Source: CAVWCW01 sp963753615
GTDB lineage: Bacteria > Pseudomonadota > Gammaproteobacteria > Chromatiales > Chromatiaceae
Reading direction: 5' to 3'
DNA: 64,000 nucleotides
NCBI GenBank assembly: GCA_963753615.1
Contig: CAVWCW010000008.1
Span: 1 to 64,000 of the forward strand
The notes beneath the pieces were generated by a model, which had not been told where the DNA came from, did no database searches, and was given only the letters and a program-made list of their open reading frames with translations. Both the position numbers and the translations under genes were made by a program. Positions 30,623 to 38,843 of this stretch are shown one piece after another. The number at the start of each line of letters is the position of its first letter. Positions within the stretch are counted from its first letter, which is position 1.

Positions 30623-30671
30623 TTGAGCCTGATCAATATCAGAATATTCTGAAACTACTAAAATAGCCCTG
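30623..30671 (+). promoter_or_regulatory. FNR-type promoter of hupH-hynS-isp1-isp2-hynL
   Basis: TTGAGCCTGATCAA (30623-30636) matches the FNR/Anr consensus TTGAT-N4-ATCAA in 9 of 10 defined positions. A -10 hexamer TAAAAT lies at 30659-30664, predicting a start near 30671 and centring the box at about -41.5, the classic class II activator position. A perfect 12-base palindrome CAGAATATTCTG (30640-30651) sits between them, perhaps a second operator. FNR control of hynSL is documented in Thiocapsa roseopersicina. Confidence 0.78.
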
Positions 30672-30693
30672 ATTTCGTCAGGAAGCACTTGTC

Positions 30694-31125
30694 ATGCCCG
30701 GTTTGAGCGATATACCGATCGCGTTTGATTCGCCCGCAGGGGTGGCTGGAATGACCGGCAATATGATCCCGGTCGTGACCGAGATCCGCCAGGCCCTGGC
30801 GGATTATCTCGATACCGGAATGTCGAAGACCATCGATCTCCTGGCCATGCCCTTCGGCCCGGGCGACGAGGCGGCGCTGTTGGCGGTCCTGGGCGCCGGG
30901 GAGATCAGCGCTGAACTCCGAGCCCTGGGCCTCAGCCGCATCTGGGAGACCCGCTTTGCCGGGGTTTGGCTGGTGGACCACGCCAACGAAGCCGGCGAGC
31001 GCCTGGCCCTCCAGGTGGAGATCACCGACCTACCGGAGCTGCTGCGCTCCCAGCCGGAAGACATGCGCTCCGCCCTGGGGGACTTGGACGGGCAACTAGA
31101 TTCGCTGAGCAATACCGAGGAATAA
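30694..31125 (+). CDS. hupH: Hydrogenase expression/assembly protein, HupH/HyaF-like
   Basis: 143 aa. The pattern matches the C-terminal half of HupH/HyaF: IPVVTEIRQALADYLDTGMS, KTIDLLAMPFGPGDEAALL, AVLGAGEISAELRALGLS, IWETRFAGVWLVDH and LPELLRSQPEDMRSAL. These proteins help mature or stabilise the small or large subunit in the cytoplasm. HupH proper is about twice as long, so this is a short form. The start is ATG 30694; hynS begins two bases after its stop. Confidence 0.77.
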   Translation: MPGLSDIPIAFDSPAGVAGMTGNMIPVVTEIRQALADYLDTGMSKTIDLLAMPFGPGDEAALLAVLGAGEISAELRALGLSRIWETRFAGVWLVDHANEAGERLALQVEITDLPELLRSQPEDMRSALGDLDGQLDSLSNTEE

Positions 31126-31127
31126 CC

Positions 31128-32219
31128 ATGAAAACGAGAGAGACCCTCGGAGAGAGCTTGCGGCGTCAAGGTATCAGCCGACGCGGCTTTCTCAAGTTCT
31201 GCACCGCCACTGCGTCGATGATGGCGCTGCCGCCCACCCTGGTGTCGGCGGTTGCCGGCGCCCTGGAGCAGGCGCGCCGGCCGTCGGTGATCTGGTTGTC
31301 GTTTCAGGAGTGCACAGGCTGCACCGAGTCGCTCACCCGCAGCCATGCGCCGACAGTGGAGAGCCTGATCTTCGATTTTATTTCTCTGGATTACCATCAC
31401 ACCCTGCAGGCGGCGTCGGGCGACGCCGCCGAGGCGGCACGCGAGGCTGCCATGCACGAGAACGATGGGAAGTATCTGTTGGTGGTGGACGGCTCCATCC
31501 CCCTCGCCAATCCGGGCTACTCCACCATTGCCGGCATCTCGAATCTCGAAATGCTCAAGGAGACCGCCGCCGGGGCCGCGGCAATTATCGCGGTGGGCAC
31601 CTGCGCCGCTTTCGGCGGCCTGCCCCACGCCAAGCCCAATCCCACTGGTGCGGTGGCGGTGTCGGACATCGTCACCGACAAGCCGATCATCAACGTCTCC
31701 GGCTGCCCGCCGTTGCCGACGGTAATCACCGGCGTTTTGGCCCATTTCCTGACCTTCGGGACCATTCCGGAGCTGGATGGGCTCGGGCGGCCGAAGGTAT
31801 TCTTCGGCACCAGCATCCACGACCGCTGCTACCGCCGGCCGTTTTACGACAAGGGGCTGTTCGCCAACACCTTCGACGACGAAGGCGCGAGAAAGGGCTG
31901 GTGCCTTTACCGGCTCGGTTGCAAGGGTCCCATGACCTACAACGCCTGTGCCACCGCCAAGTGGAATCAGGGCACCAGTTGGCCGGTTGAGTCAGGCCAC
32001 GGCTGCTTGGGCTGCTCGGAGCCCAACTTCTGGGATGTGGGCGGTTTCTACCGGGCCTTGTCGGTGCCCACCGGCGAGGTCACCCGCAACACCGCCTATG
32101 CGGCGGCCGCCGGCGTCGCCTTGGGTGTAGCGGCCGGTGCACTGAACCGCAACCGCAAGCAGGCCGCCAAGGCCAAACATGAGCCGCTGACGGTGGACGA
32201 TCTGGAGGAGAAGTCATGA
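31128..32219 (+). CDS. hynS: [NiFe]-hydrogenase small subunit HynS
   Basis: 363 aa. Tat signal S17-R-R-G-F-L-K directs the folded dimer to the periplasmic face. After cleavage the FeS domain shows QECTGCTESL (proximal cluster), VGTCAAFGGLP, NVSGCPPLP, the distal-cluster His/Cys run IHDRCYRRPF, CLYRLGCKGP and the medial-type GHGCLGCSEPNFWD. It ends in a hydrophobic stretch plus basic tail (YAAAAGVALGVAAGALNRN) that may anchor it to the membrane. Stop and isp1 start overlap as ATGA. Confidence 0.94.
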   Translation: MKTRETLGESLRRQGISRRGFLKFCTATASMMALPPTLVSAVAGALEQARRPSVIWLSFQECTGCTESLTRSHAPTVESLIFDFISLDYHHTLQAASGDAAEAAREAAMHENDGKYLLVVDGSIPLANPGYSTIAGISNLEMLKETAAGAAAIIAVGTCAAFGGLPHAKPNPTGAVAVSDIVTDKPIINVSGCPPLPTVITGVLAHFLTFGTIPELDGLGRPKVFFGTSIHDRCYRRPFYDKGLFANTFDDEGARKGWCLYRLGCKGPMTYNACATAKWNQGTSWPVESGHGCLGCSEPNFWDVGGFYRALSVPTGEVTRNTAYAAAAGVALGVAAGALNRNRKQAAKAKHEPLTVDDLEEKS

Positions 32220-32878
32220 ACGATTGGATGGACTTCCTGCTTTGGGTCCGCGGCCCGGCATTCGATATTGCGCTGGTGGTATTCGTGGTCGGCATCCTGC
32301 TGCGGCTTTTCGAGATCCTGCTGCTTGGGCGCGGTTCGAATCTGGCCCAGCCGAAGGCGGCCGAGCTGACCTTTGGCCTGCGCACGGTCGTGAGCCGCCA
32401 GCTCACCGACCGCGGCACCTTCGCTCGCGCGCCCCTGATCGTAATCCTCGGCTATCTCTGGCACATCGGCTTTCTGGTGGCTCTGCTGCTATTCGTGCCC
32501 CATATCGAGCTGCTGAACGCAAGTTATGGTATCTCGTGGCCGGGACTGCCCAACCCGTTCGTGGACGCCATCTCCGCGGTTACTATCGTGACCCTGGTCG
32601 CCTTGCTTGTGCATCGGCTCAGCCACCCGGTGATGCGCCACCTGAGTGGCTTCGAGGACTATCTGGTGTGGGCGCTGACGTTGCTGCCCCTGGTCACGGG
32701 CTATCTCGCCTACCATCGGATGATCGATCCCTATCCGCTGGTCCTGGGACTGCATATCCTGAGCGTGGAACTGCTGCTGATTCTGTTCCCGTTCACCAAA
32801 TTAATGCACGCCATCACCGTGTTCTTGGCCCGCTGGTATAACGGCGCTATCTCGGGACACAAAGGGGTACAGTCATGA
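32216..32878 (+). CDS. isp1: Hydrogenase-linked membrane cytochrome b-like protein Isp1
   Basis: 220 aa with about five helices, NarI/DsrM-like (FDIALVVFVVGILLRLFEIL, LIVILGYLWHIGFLVALLLF, VLGLHILSVELLLILFPFTK). His residues suited to b-haem ligation occur in LWHIGF, LVHRLSHPVMRH, LGLHIL and LMHAI. It is expected to take electrons from HynSL and pass them, with Isp2, to the quinone or thiol-disulfide side. Translationally coupled to hynS and isp2 through ATGA overlaps. Confidence 0.88.
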   Translation: MNDWMDFLLWVRGPAFDIALVVFVVGILLRLFEILLLGRGSNLAQPKAAELTFGLRTVVSRQLTDRGTFARAPLIVILGYLWHIGFLVALLLFVPHIELLNASYGISWPGLPNPFVDAISAVTIVTLVALLVHRLSHPVMRHLSGFEDYLVWALTLLPLVTGYLAYHRMIDPYPLVLGLHILSVELLLILFPFTKLMHAITVFLARWYNGAISGHKGVQS

Positions 32879-34152
32879 GCGGCACTTCTTTGGAACGGGG
32901 CCTGAACGCCCTGCGCGAACAGATCGACGCCCCCACCGCGGCCTTTTTCTCCAGTTGCGTCCACTGCGGACTGTGTGCCGAGGCCTGCCTGTTCTACACC
33001 GAGACCGGCGACCCCAAGTACACGCCCATCAAGAAATTGGAGCCGATGCGCCGCGTATGGGAACAGGAGTTTACCCTGGTGGGACGGCTGAAAAAGACCC
33101 TGGGTCTGGCCAAACCGGTCACCGACGAGCTGCTGGCCGAGTGGCAGGAACTGCTGTACGACAGCTGCACCATGTGCGGCCGCTGCTCCATGGTCTGCCC
33201 GGTGGGCAACGATATCGCCTACATGGTGCGCAAGGCCCGAGAGGGCATGGTCGCGGCCGGCCATGCGCCGGAGGGACTGATCGGGGCCAGCCAGCGGGCG
33301 GTGCGGATCGGCAGCCCCATGGGGCTCACCATCAAGGCACTGACGGCCCAGTTGAGCAACATCGAGAAGGAGACCGGTCTGCAGGTCCCGCTGGACGTCG
33401 AGGGGGCGGATTACCTGGCCCTGCTGTCGTCGATGGAGATCATCAACTTCCCCGAGTACGTCGAGAGCCTAGCGCGCATTTTCCAACATGCCGGGGTCAG
33501 TTGGACGCTGTGCTCCGAGGCCTTCGAGGCCACCAATTCGGGGGTGCAAATCGGCTCCAGCGATATCGCCCGCGAACTGGTGCAGAGAGTGGTGACCGGC
33601 GCGGAGCGGCTCAAGGTCAAGTACGTGATCAGCCCCGAGTGCGGACATGCTTACACCTCCATTCGCTGGGAGGGCCCTAACCTGATCGGGCGGCCCTTCG
33701 GCTTTGGAGTGGTGCACATCCTGGAATTGCTGGATCAGCTGCGCTCCAGCGGCCGGCTCAAGCTTGACGGGGTGGACGAGGAGCGCATGACCTTCCATGA
33801 CCCCTGCCAGATCGCCCGTCGCGGCGGTGTGCTGCAGGAGCCGCGTAACCTGCTTGCGGCGCTGGCCCCGAACTTTGTCGAAATGACCGACCACGGCAAG
33901 ATGAACTGGTGCTGTGGCGGTGGCGGCGGCGTGAGCAGCAACGAGCGCGCCGAGGGGCTGCGGCTGAAGGTATTCCAACGCAAGAAGACCCAGCTCGACG
34001 AACTCAAGGTGGACAAGCTGGTGAGCGCCTGCGCGAACTGTCGCATCATCCTCGAGGAAGGGCTGGAGGAGTACAACATGGAGCTGCCGGTGGTCGGGCT
34101 TACCGAGCTGGTGGCCGAGCACCTGGCGGATGACGAACGCGAGCCGTCCTGA
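32875..34152 (+). CDS. isp2: Hydrogenase-linked HdrD-like iron-sulfur protein Isp2
   Basis: 425 aa soluble protein related to heterodisulfide reductase subunit D. Two ferredoxin motifs at the N-terminus: CVHCGLCAEACLFY and CTMCGRCSMVCPVG. Two cysteine-rich CCG-type regions follow: YVISPECGHAYTS with FHDPCQIARRGG, then WCCGGGGGVSSNERA with VSACANCRIILEEG. No helices. It should sit on the cytoplasmic face of Isp1. The hynS-isp1-isp2-hynL order, which splits the two hydrogenase subunits, is characteristic of this hydrogenase type. Confidence 0.91.
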   Translation: MSGTSLERGLNALREQIDAPTAAFFSSCVHCGLCAEACLFYTETGDPKYTPIKKLEPMRRVWEQEFTLVGRLKKTLGLAKPVTDELLAEWQELLYDSCTMCGRCSMVCPVGNDIAYMVRKAREGMVAAGHAPEGLIGASQRAVRIGSPMGLTIKALTAQLSNIEKETGLQVPLDVEGADYLALLSSMEIINFPEYVESLARIFQHAGVSWTLCSEAFEATNSGVQIGSSDIARELVQRVVTGAERLKVKYVISPECGHAYTSIRWEGPNLIGRPFGFGVVHILELLDQLRSSGRLKLDGVDEERMTFHDPCQIARRGGVLQEPRNLLAALAPNFVEMTDHGKMNWCCGGGGGVSSNERAEGLRLKVFQRKKTQLDELKVDKLVSACANCRIILEEGLEEYNMELPVVGLTELVAEHLADDEREPS

Positions 34153-34208
34153 TCGCATTCGAATAATAACGGGCCCGGGCGCCGGGCCGATGACGGAGAG
34201 AGCAGAGC

Positions 34209-35930
34209 ATGAGCGAACGCATAGTCGTTGACCCGGTCACCCGTATCGAGGGCCATTTGCGCATCGAGGCCCAGATGGAAGGTGGGCGCATTGCCCAGGC
34301 CTATTCGTCCGGGACCATGGTGCGGGGGATCGAGATCATCTTGCGCGGTCGCGATCCGCGCGACGCCTGGGCGTTTGCCCAGCGCATTTGTGGAGTCTGT
34401 ACCCTGGTGCACGGTCTCGCTTCGGTGCGGGCAGTGGAAAACGCCCTGGACTATCCGGTGCCGCCCAATGCCCAGCTGATCCGCAACCTGATGATCGCCG
34501 CCCAGTACGTGCACGATCATGTGATGCATTTCTATCACCTGCACGCCCTGGACTGGGTGGACATCGTCTCCGCGCTCGATGCCGACCCGAAGGCCACCGC
34601 CGAGCTGGCCCAGAGTCTGAGCAACTGGCCCAAGGCGTCCCCGGGCTACTTCTCCGACATGAAGAAGCGGCTCAAGGCCTTCGTCGAGGCCGGCCAGCTC
34701 GGCATCTTCGCCAAGGCTTACTGGGGGCATCCGGCCTACAAGCTGCCGGCGGAGGCCAACCTGATGGCGGTCTCCCACTACCTGGAAGCCCTGGAGTGGC
34801 AGCGCGACGTGGTTAAGCTGCACACCATTTTCGGCGGTAAGAACCCGCACCCCAACTTCCTGGTCGGCGGCGTGCCTTCGCCCATCGACCTCAACTCCGA
34901 CTCGGCCATCAACGCCAAAAAGCTGGCCGAGGTGCAGAACGTCATCACCAAGATGCGCAGCTTCGTGGATCAGGTCTATGTGCCCGACACCCTGGCCATC
35001 GCCGGTTTCTATAAGGATTGGGGCGGGCGCGGCGAGGGCCTGGGCAACTTCCTGTGCTACGGCGACTTCCCGGAAAAGGGCATGGACGACCCGGCCAGCT
35101 TCCTGATCCCGCCCGGGGCTATCCTCAATCGAGACCTCAGCACGCTGCATCCGGTGGATATGCACGACCCGAACGAGATCCAGGAATTCGTCGATCATTC
35201 CTACTACGATTACAGCGGCGGCAAGCAGCAAGGTCTGCACCCTTACGACGGCGAGACGGTGCTGAATTACACTGGTCCCGAGCCGCCTTACCAACAGCTA
35301 GACGTCGACCAGGCCTACTCCTGGCTCAAGGCCCCGCGCTGGAAGGGGCACTCCATGGAAGTGGGTCCCCTGGCCCGGGTGCTCACCCTATACGCCAGCG
35401 GCCACGAGCAGACCAAAGAACTGGTCGGCATGACCCTGAACCGGCTCGATGTGCCGGTCGATGCCCTGTTCTCTACCCTCGGGCGCACCGCCGCCCGGAC
35501 CCTGGAGACCAAGATCATCGGCGATATGATGCAGGACTGGTACGACCACCTGGTGGCCAATATCAAGGCCGGCGATACCGATACCTTCAACGAGGTTCTG
35601 TGGGAGCCCTCCAGCTGGCCCAAGAGCTGCCGGGGCGCCGGCTACATGGAGGCCCCTCGAGGCGCCCTCGGTCACTGGGTGGTGATCGAAGACGGCAAGA
35701 TCGCCAACTACCAGGCCGTGGTGCCCTCGACTTGGAATGCCGGTCCGCGCGATCCCAGCGGCAAGCCCGGGGCCTACGAGGCGGCTTTGGAGGACAACCA
35801 CGAACTGCATGATCCCGAGCAGCCGGTGGAGATCCTGCGCACCATCCACAGCTTCGACCCCTGCATCGCCTGCGCCGTGCACCTGGCGGACGAACAGGGA
35901 GAGGAAATTCTGAATCTGAAGGTGCTTTGA
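34209..35930 (+). CDS. hynL: [NiFe]-hydrogenase large subunit HynL
   Basis: 573 aa catalytic subunit. The Ni-Fe ligands are complete: RIC61-GVC64-TLVH near the N-terminus and DPC552-IAC555-AVH558 near the C-terminus. The 15 residues after His558 (LADEQGEEILNLKVL) form the tail cut off by the HynD protease. The start VVDPVTRIEGHLRIEA is typical of group 1 uptake enzymes. It has no signal of its own and travels with HynS. Starts at ATG 34209 behind GGAGAGAGCAG, 56 bases after isp2. Confidence 0.95.
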   Translation: MSERIVVDPVTRIEGHLRIEAQMEGGRIAQAYSSGTMVRGIEIILRGRDPRDAWAFAQRICGVCTLVHGLASVRAVENALDYPVPPNAQLIRNLMIAAQYVHDHVMHFYHLHALDWVDIVSALDADPKATAELAQSLSNWPKASPGYFSDMKKRLKAFVEAGQLGIFAKAYWGHPAYKLPAEANLMAVSHYLEALEWQRDVVKLHTIFGGKNPHPNFLVGGVPSPIDLNSDSAINAKKLAEVQNVITKMRSFVDQVYVPDTLAIAGFYKDWGGRGEGLGNFLCYGDFPEKGMDDPASFLIPPGAILNRDLSTLHPVDMHDPNEIQEFVDHSYYDYSGGKQQGLHPYDGETVLNYTGPEPPYQQLDVDQAYSWLKAPRWKGHSMEVGPLARVLTLYASGHEQTKELVGMTLNRLDVPVDALFSTLGRTAARTLETKIIGDMMQDWYDHLVANIKAGDTDTFNEVLWEPSSWPKSCRGAGYMEAPRGALGHWVVIEDGKIANYQAVVPSTWNAGPRDPSGKPGAYEAALEDNHELHDPEQPVEILRTIHSFDPCIACAVHLADEQGEEILNLKVL

Positions 35931-36157
35931 GCCGGTTCTCCCTCCGGGCTAGAGCGGAATAGGCGCGCCCCCAGGCCAAGGTCAATGCCACCGAGGCAGG
36001 GCGCGCCGACTTCCGCCGCAAACAGCCGTCCCGACGATCGTCCGCCGCCAGTTGCGACGGGGAACAAACTCCAACAAGCCTCGGCTTTACCCCCATCGCC
36101 ATCTCGGCGACAATCCTCCGCGATTCCACTCACTCGACCCAACAGGCGCAGATCGAC

Positions 36158-36994
36158 ATGCGGGTAGCGGTATTTTCCGATGTACAGGCCAATTGGCAAG
36201 CCATGCAGGTGGTGGTCGAAGACATCCTGGCCTGGGACCCGGAACTGGTCATTATGAACGGCGACCTGGTCAACCGCGGCCCCACCAATTTGCCTTGCCT
36301 GGAGGGCTTCGAGCGCCTGCGCCGGGAGCGTGGCTGGCTGCCGGTGCGGGGCAACCACGAAGACTGGGTGCTGCGCTGCGCCGCCCAGCCGCCCACATCC
36401 GAGATCGACGCCCAGATGCGCCTGTTTGCCGATTTCGCCGCCCGCCAGTTGGGGCCGAAGGCCGAGCTGATGCGAGACTGGCCCGATCACCTAAGCTTCG
36501 CCGATCCGGGCGACCGCGACTGGGTGCACGTGACCCACGGCTCCATGAAGGGCAATCGCTTTGGCGTTTCCCAGAATGTCGATGACGCCGAACTGGCAGC
36601 GCGCTTGCCCGAGGATGTCGCCCTGTTCGTCGGCGCCCACACCCACAAGGCCTTGAAAAAGCGTTTCGCCGGGATGGACCTGATCAATGTCGGCTCGGTC
36701 GGCTCGCCCTTCGATGGTGATCCGCGCGCCAGCTACGGCCGTCTGGAATACCGCAACAGCGGCTGGCACACCGAGATCGTGCGCCTCGCCTACGACCGGG
36801 TCGCCACCGAACGGGCCTTCGAGGACTCCGGGTTCATCGAGCAGGGCGGGCCCCTGGCCCTCATCATCTTCCAGGAATGGAAGCGCGCCGAACTGCTGAT
36901 TCGCTATTGGGGCGCGAAGTACCGCGAAGCGGTGCTGGCCGGCGAAGTCGACCTGCAGGCCTCGGTGGACGAATTCCTCGCCGGCATCGACTGA
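36158..36994 (+). CDS. Calcineurin-like metallophosphoesterase
   Basis: 278 aa. Motifs of the metallophosphoesterase fold in order: VAVFSDVQANWQAM, MNGDLVNRGP, PVRGNHEDWVLRC, HVTHGSMKG and FVGAHTHKAL. The first motif reads D8-V-Q10 where the family normally has DxH, so one metal ligand is replaced by Gln. Substrate unknown; single-gene unit after the hydrogenase operon. ATG 36158 is the only sensible start. An extra C-terminal helical part (LIIFQEWKRAELLIRYWGAK) is present. Confidence 0.83.
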   Translation: MRVAVFSDVQANWQAMQVVVEDILAWDPELVIMNGDLVNRGPTNLPCLEGFERLRRERGWLPVRGNHEDWVLRCAAQPPTSEIDAQMRLFADFAARQLGPKAELMRDWPDHLSFADPGDRDWVHVTHGSMKGNRFGVSQNVDDAELAARLPEDVALFVGAHTHKALKKRFAGMDLINVGSVGSPFDGDPRASYGRLEYRNSGWHTEIVRLAYDRVATERAFEDSGFIEQGGPLALIIFQEWKRAELLIRYWGAKYREAVLAGEVDLQASVDEFLAGID

Positions 36995-37040
36995 TGCAGG
37001 GACAGGGGGATAGGAAGCGGCGGCGCTGGCCCGGATATTT

Positions 37041-37065
37041 TGACGGCCTGGTGAAATATGCGGGT
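37041..37065. repeat. Copy 1 of a 25-base intergenic repeat
   Basis: TGACGGCCTGGTGAAATATG followed by CGGGT. A second copy with two mismatches lies at 40442-40466. It ends at the last base of the malic enzyme stop codon. The pair suggests a dispersed intergenic repeat family. Confidence 0.5.
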
Positions 37066-38753
37066 TAAGCCGGCTGATAGGGCCGATAGCGGGGGTAGTA
37101 CATCCGTCGCCGCACATGTTCTTCGAGGTCGTCCGGGCGCGGCAATTCGGCCAGCCCGTCGGTGTAGGCCTGCTCGCACACCGCCACCGCAACCTGGGCC
37201 GAGATCTCGCGGATCAGCTTCAGGTCCGGCAACAGGCAGCCGGCGGCCAGGCTGTCTTCGCTCACCTGATCGGCCAGGGTTTGAGCGGCGGCGTAGAACA
37301 TGCGGTCGGTGACGCGCCGGGTGCGGCAGGCGATGGCGCCCAGGCCCATCCCGGGAAAGATAAACATATTGTTGCATTGCCCCGGCACAAAGATCCGACC
37401 CTCGTGCCTCACGGCCGGGAATGGGCTGCCGGAAGCGAACAGGGCCTGCCCGTCGCTCCAGGCGTAGGCCTGCTCGGCGTTGCACTCGGCGTTGGCGGTA
37501 GGGTTGGAAAGGGGGAGCAAAATGGGCCGGGGGCTATGGCGCAGCATGGCCTTGACCGCTTCCTTCCCGATGGCACCGCTGCGCCCGCTGACGCCGATCA
37601 AAACCTGGGGACGGACTCGCTCGATGACCGCTTCCAGGTCAGTCTCGGCCGGGCCGGGCTGGGCGTAGTCCCGCTTGTGCTCGGCCAGGGTTTCAAGCCG
37701 GTCGCGAGTCACCAGGCCGTGGCTGTCGATCATCGAAATGCGGCTCCGGGCCTGCTCGAGGCCCAGGCCGTCCCGGGACATCATGCCGGCGACGATGCTG
37801 TCGGCAATGCCGCGGGCGGCGGAGCCGGCCCCCAGAAACAGCACTCGCTGGTCCCCCAGCGCCTGACCGGTGATGCGCAGTGCGCTGAGGACAGCCGCCA
37901 GGGTCACCGCACCGGTGCCTTGTATGTCGTCATTGAAGCAGAGGATGCGGTCGCGGTAGCGGGCCAGCAGGGGGAAGGCGTGATTGTTGGAGAAGTCCTC
38001 GAACTGGATCAGGGCTCGGGGCCAGCGCCGGTGCACCGCCTGGACGAAGGCGTCGACCGCGGCGAAGAAGGTCTCGCCCTTGCACCTGGGGGTGCGCTCG
38101 CCCAGGTACAGTGGATCGTGAAGCAACTCCGGGTTGTCGGTGCCCATGTCGAGCATCACGGGCAGGGTGCGACAGGGGTGGATGCCGGCGCCGGCCACGT
38201 ACAGCGACAGTTTGCCGATTGGGATGCCCATGCCGTTGCTGCCAAGGTCTCCCAGGCCGAGGATTCGGCTGCCATCGGTGACCACCACGATGTCGACCTC
38301 AGGCTCGGGCCAGTTGTGCACCATATCGTCGAAAAAGGCCTGCTCCCAGGCGCTGAAATACATGCCGCGCGCGCGCCGGTAGATATGGCCGAACTCCTGG
38401 CAGGCCTTGCCCACGGTGGGCGTGTAGACGATGGGGGTGAGTTCGCGGATGTGTCCCAGCAACACCCGGTAATATAGGGTTTCGTTGCGGTCATGGAGGG
38501 TTTCCAAGTGCACGTAGCGGGCCAGGTCGTTGTCCTGGCGCTGGAAGTTCTCCATCACCCGGTGCACCTGGTCGTCGATGCTCACCACCTGCGGCGGCAC
38601 CAGGCCGCGGATGCCGAGGGCATCACGCTCGCTGTCGGGAAAGCCGGTGCCCTTGTTCAGCAGGGGATCGGTAAGCAGGTCTTTACCGCGTTTGTGGACT
38701 TTGAGTGCGGCATCGCCACCGCTCTCGTCCGGGGGACACCATCGCTCGTTCAT
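37065..38753 (-). CDS. maeA: NAD-dependent malic enzyme
   Basis: 562 aa cytoplasmic enzyme that decarboxylates malate to pyruvate. It matches the SfcA/MaeA group: DPLLNKGTGFPDSERDALGI, YTPTVGKACQEFGHIYRRAR, the catalytic-region VVVTDGSRILGLGDLGSNGM, metal-binding QFEDFSNNHAF and CFNDDIQGTGAVTLA, the NAD-binding FLGAGSAARGIADSI and PLSNPTANAECNAEQAY. Length is normal. The start is ATG 38753. It lies 90 bases downstream of the DnaQ-Cho gene on the same strand. Confidence 0.94.
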   Translation of the reverse strand: MNERWCPPDESGGDAALKVHKRGKDLLTDPLLNKGTGFPDSERDALGIRGLVPPQVVSIDDQVHRVMENFQRQDNDLARYVHLETLHDRNETLYYRVLLGHIRELTPIVYTPTVGKACQEFGHIYRRARGMYFSAWEQAFFDDMVHNWPEPEVDIVVVTDGSRILGLGDLGSNGMGIPIGKLSLYVAGAGIHPCRTLPVMLDMGTDNPELLHDPLYLGERTPRCKGETFFAAVDAFVQAVHRRWPRALIQFEDFSNNHAFPLLARYRDRILCFNDDIQGTGAVTLAAVLSALRITGQALGDQRVLFLGAGSAARGIADSIVAGMMSRDGLGLEQARSRISMIDSHGLVTRDRLETLAEHKRDYAQPGPAETDLEAVIERVRPQVLIGVSGRSGAIGKEAVKAMLRHSPRPILLPLSNPTANAECNAEQAYAWSDGQALFASGSPFPAVRHEGRIFVPGQCNNMFIFPGMGLGAIACRTRRVTDRMFYAAAQTLADQVSEDSLAAGCLLPDLKLIREISAQVAVAVCEQAYTDGLAELPRPDDLEEHVRRRMYYPRYRPYQPA

Positions 38754-38843
38754 CGGTTCGCCGTCCTTTCGCGCCTCGCCTCTAATTGAGCATAGCCAAG
38801 GGGGGGTGCCCTGACCAGCGCGGCAAAGGATTTCACGCCCCGG

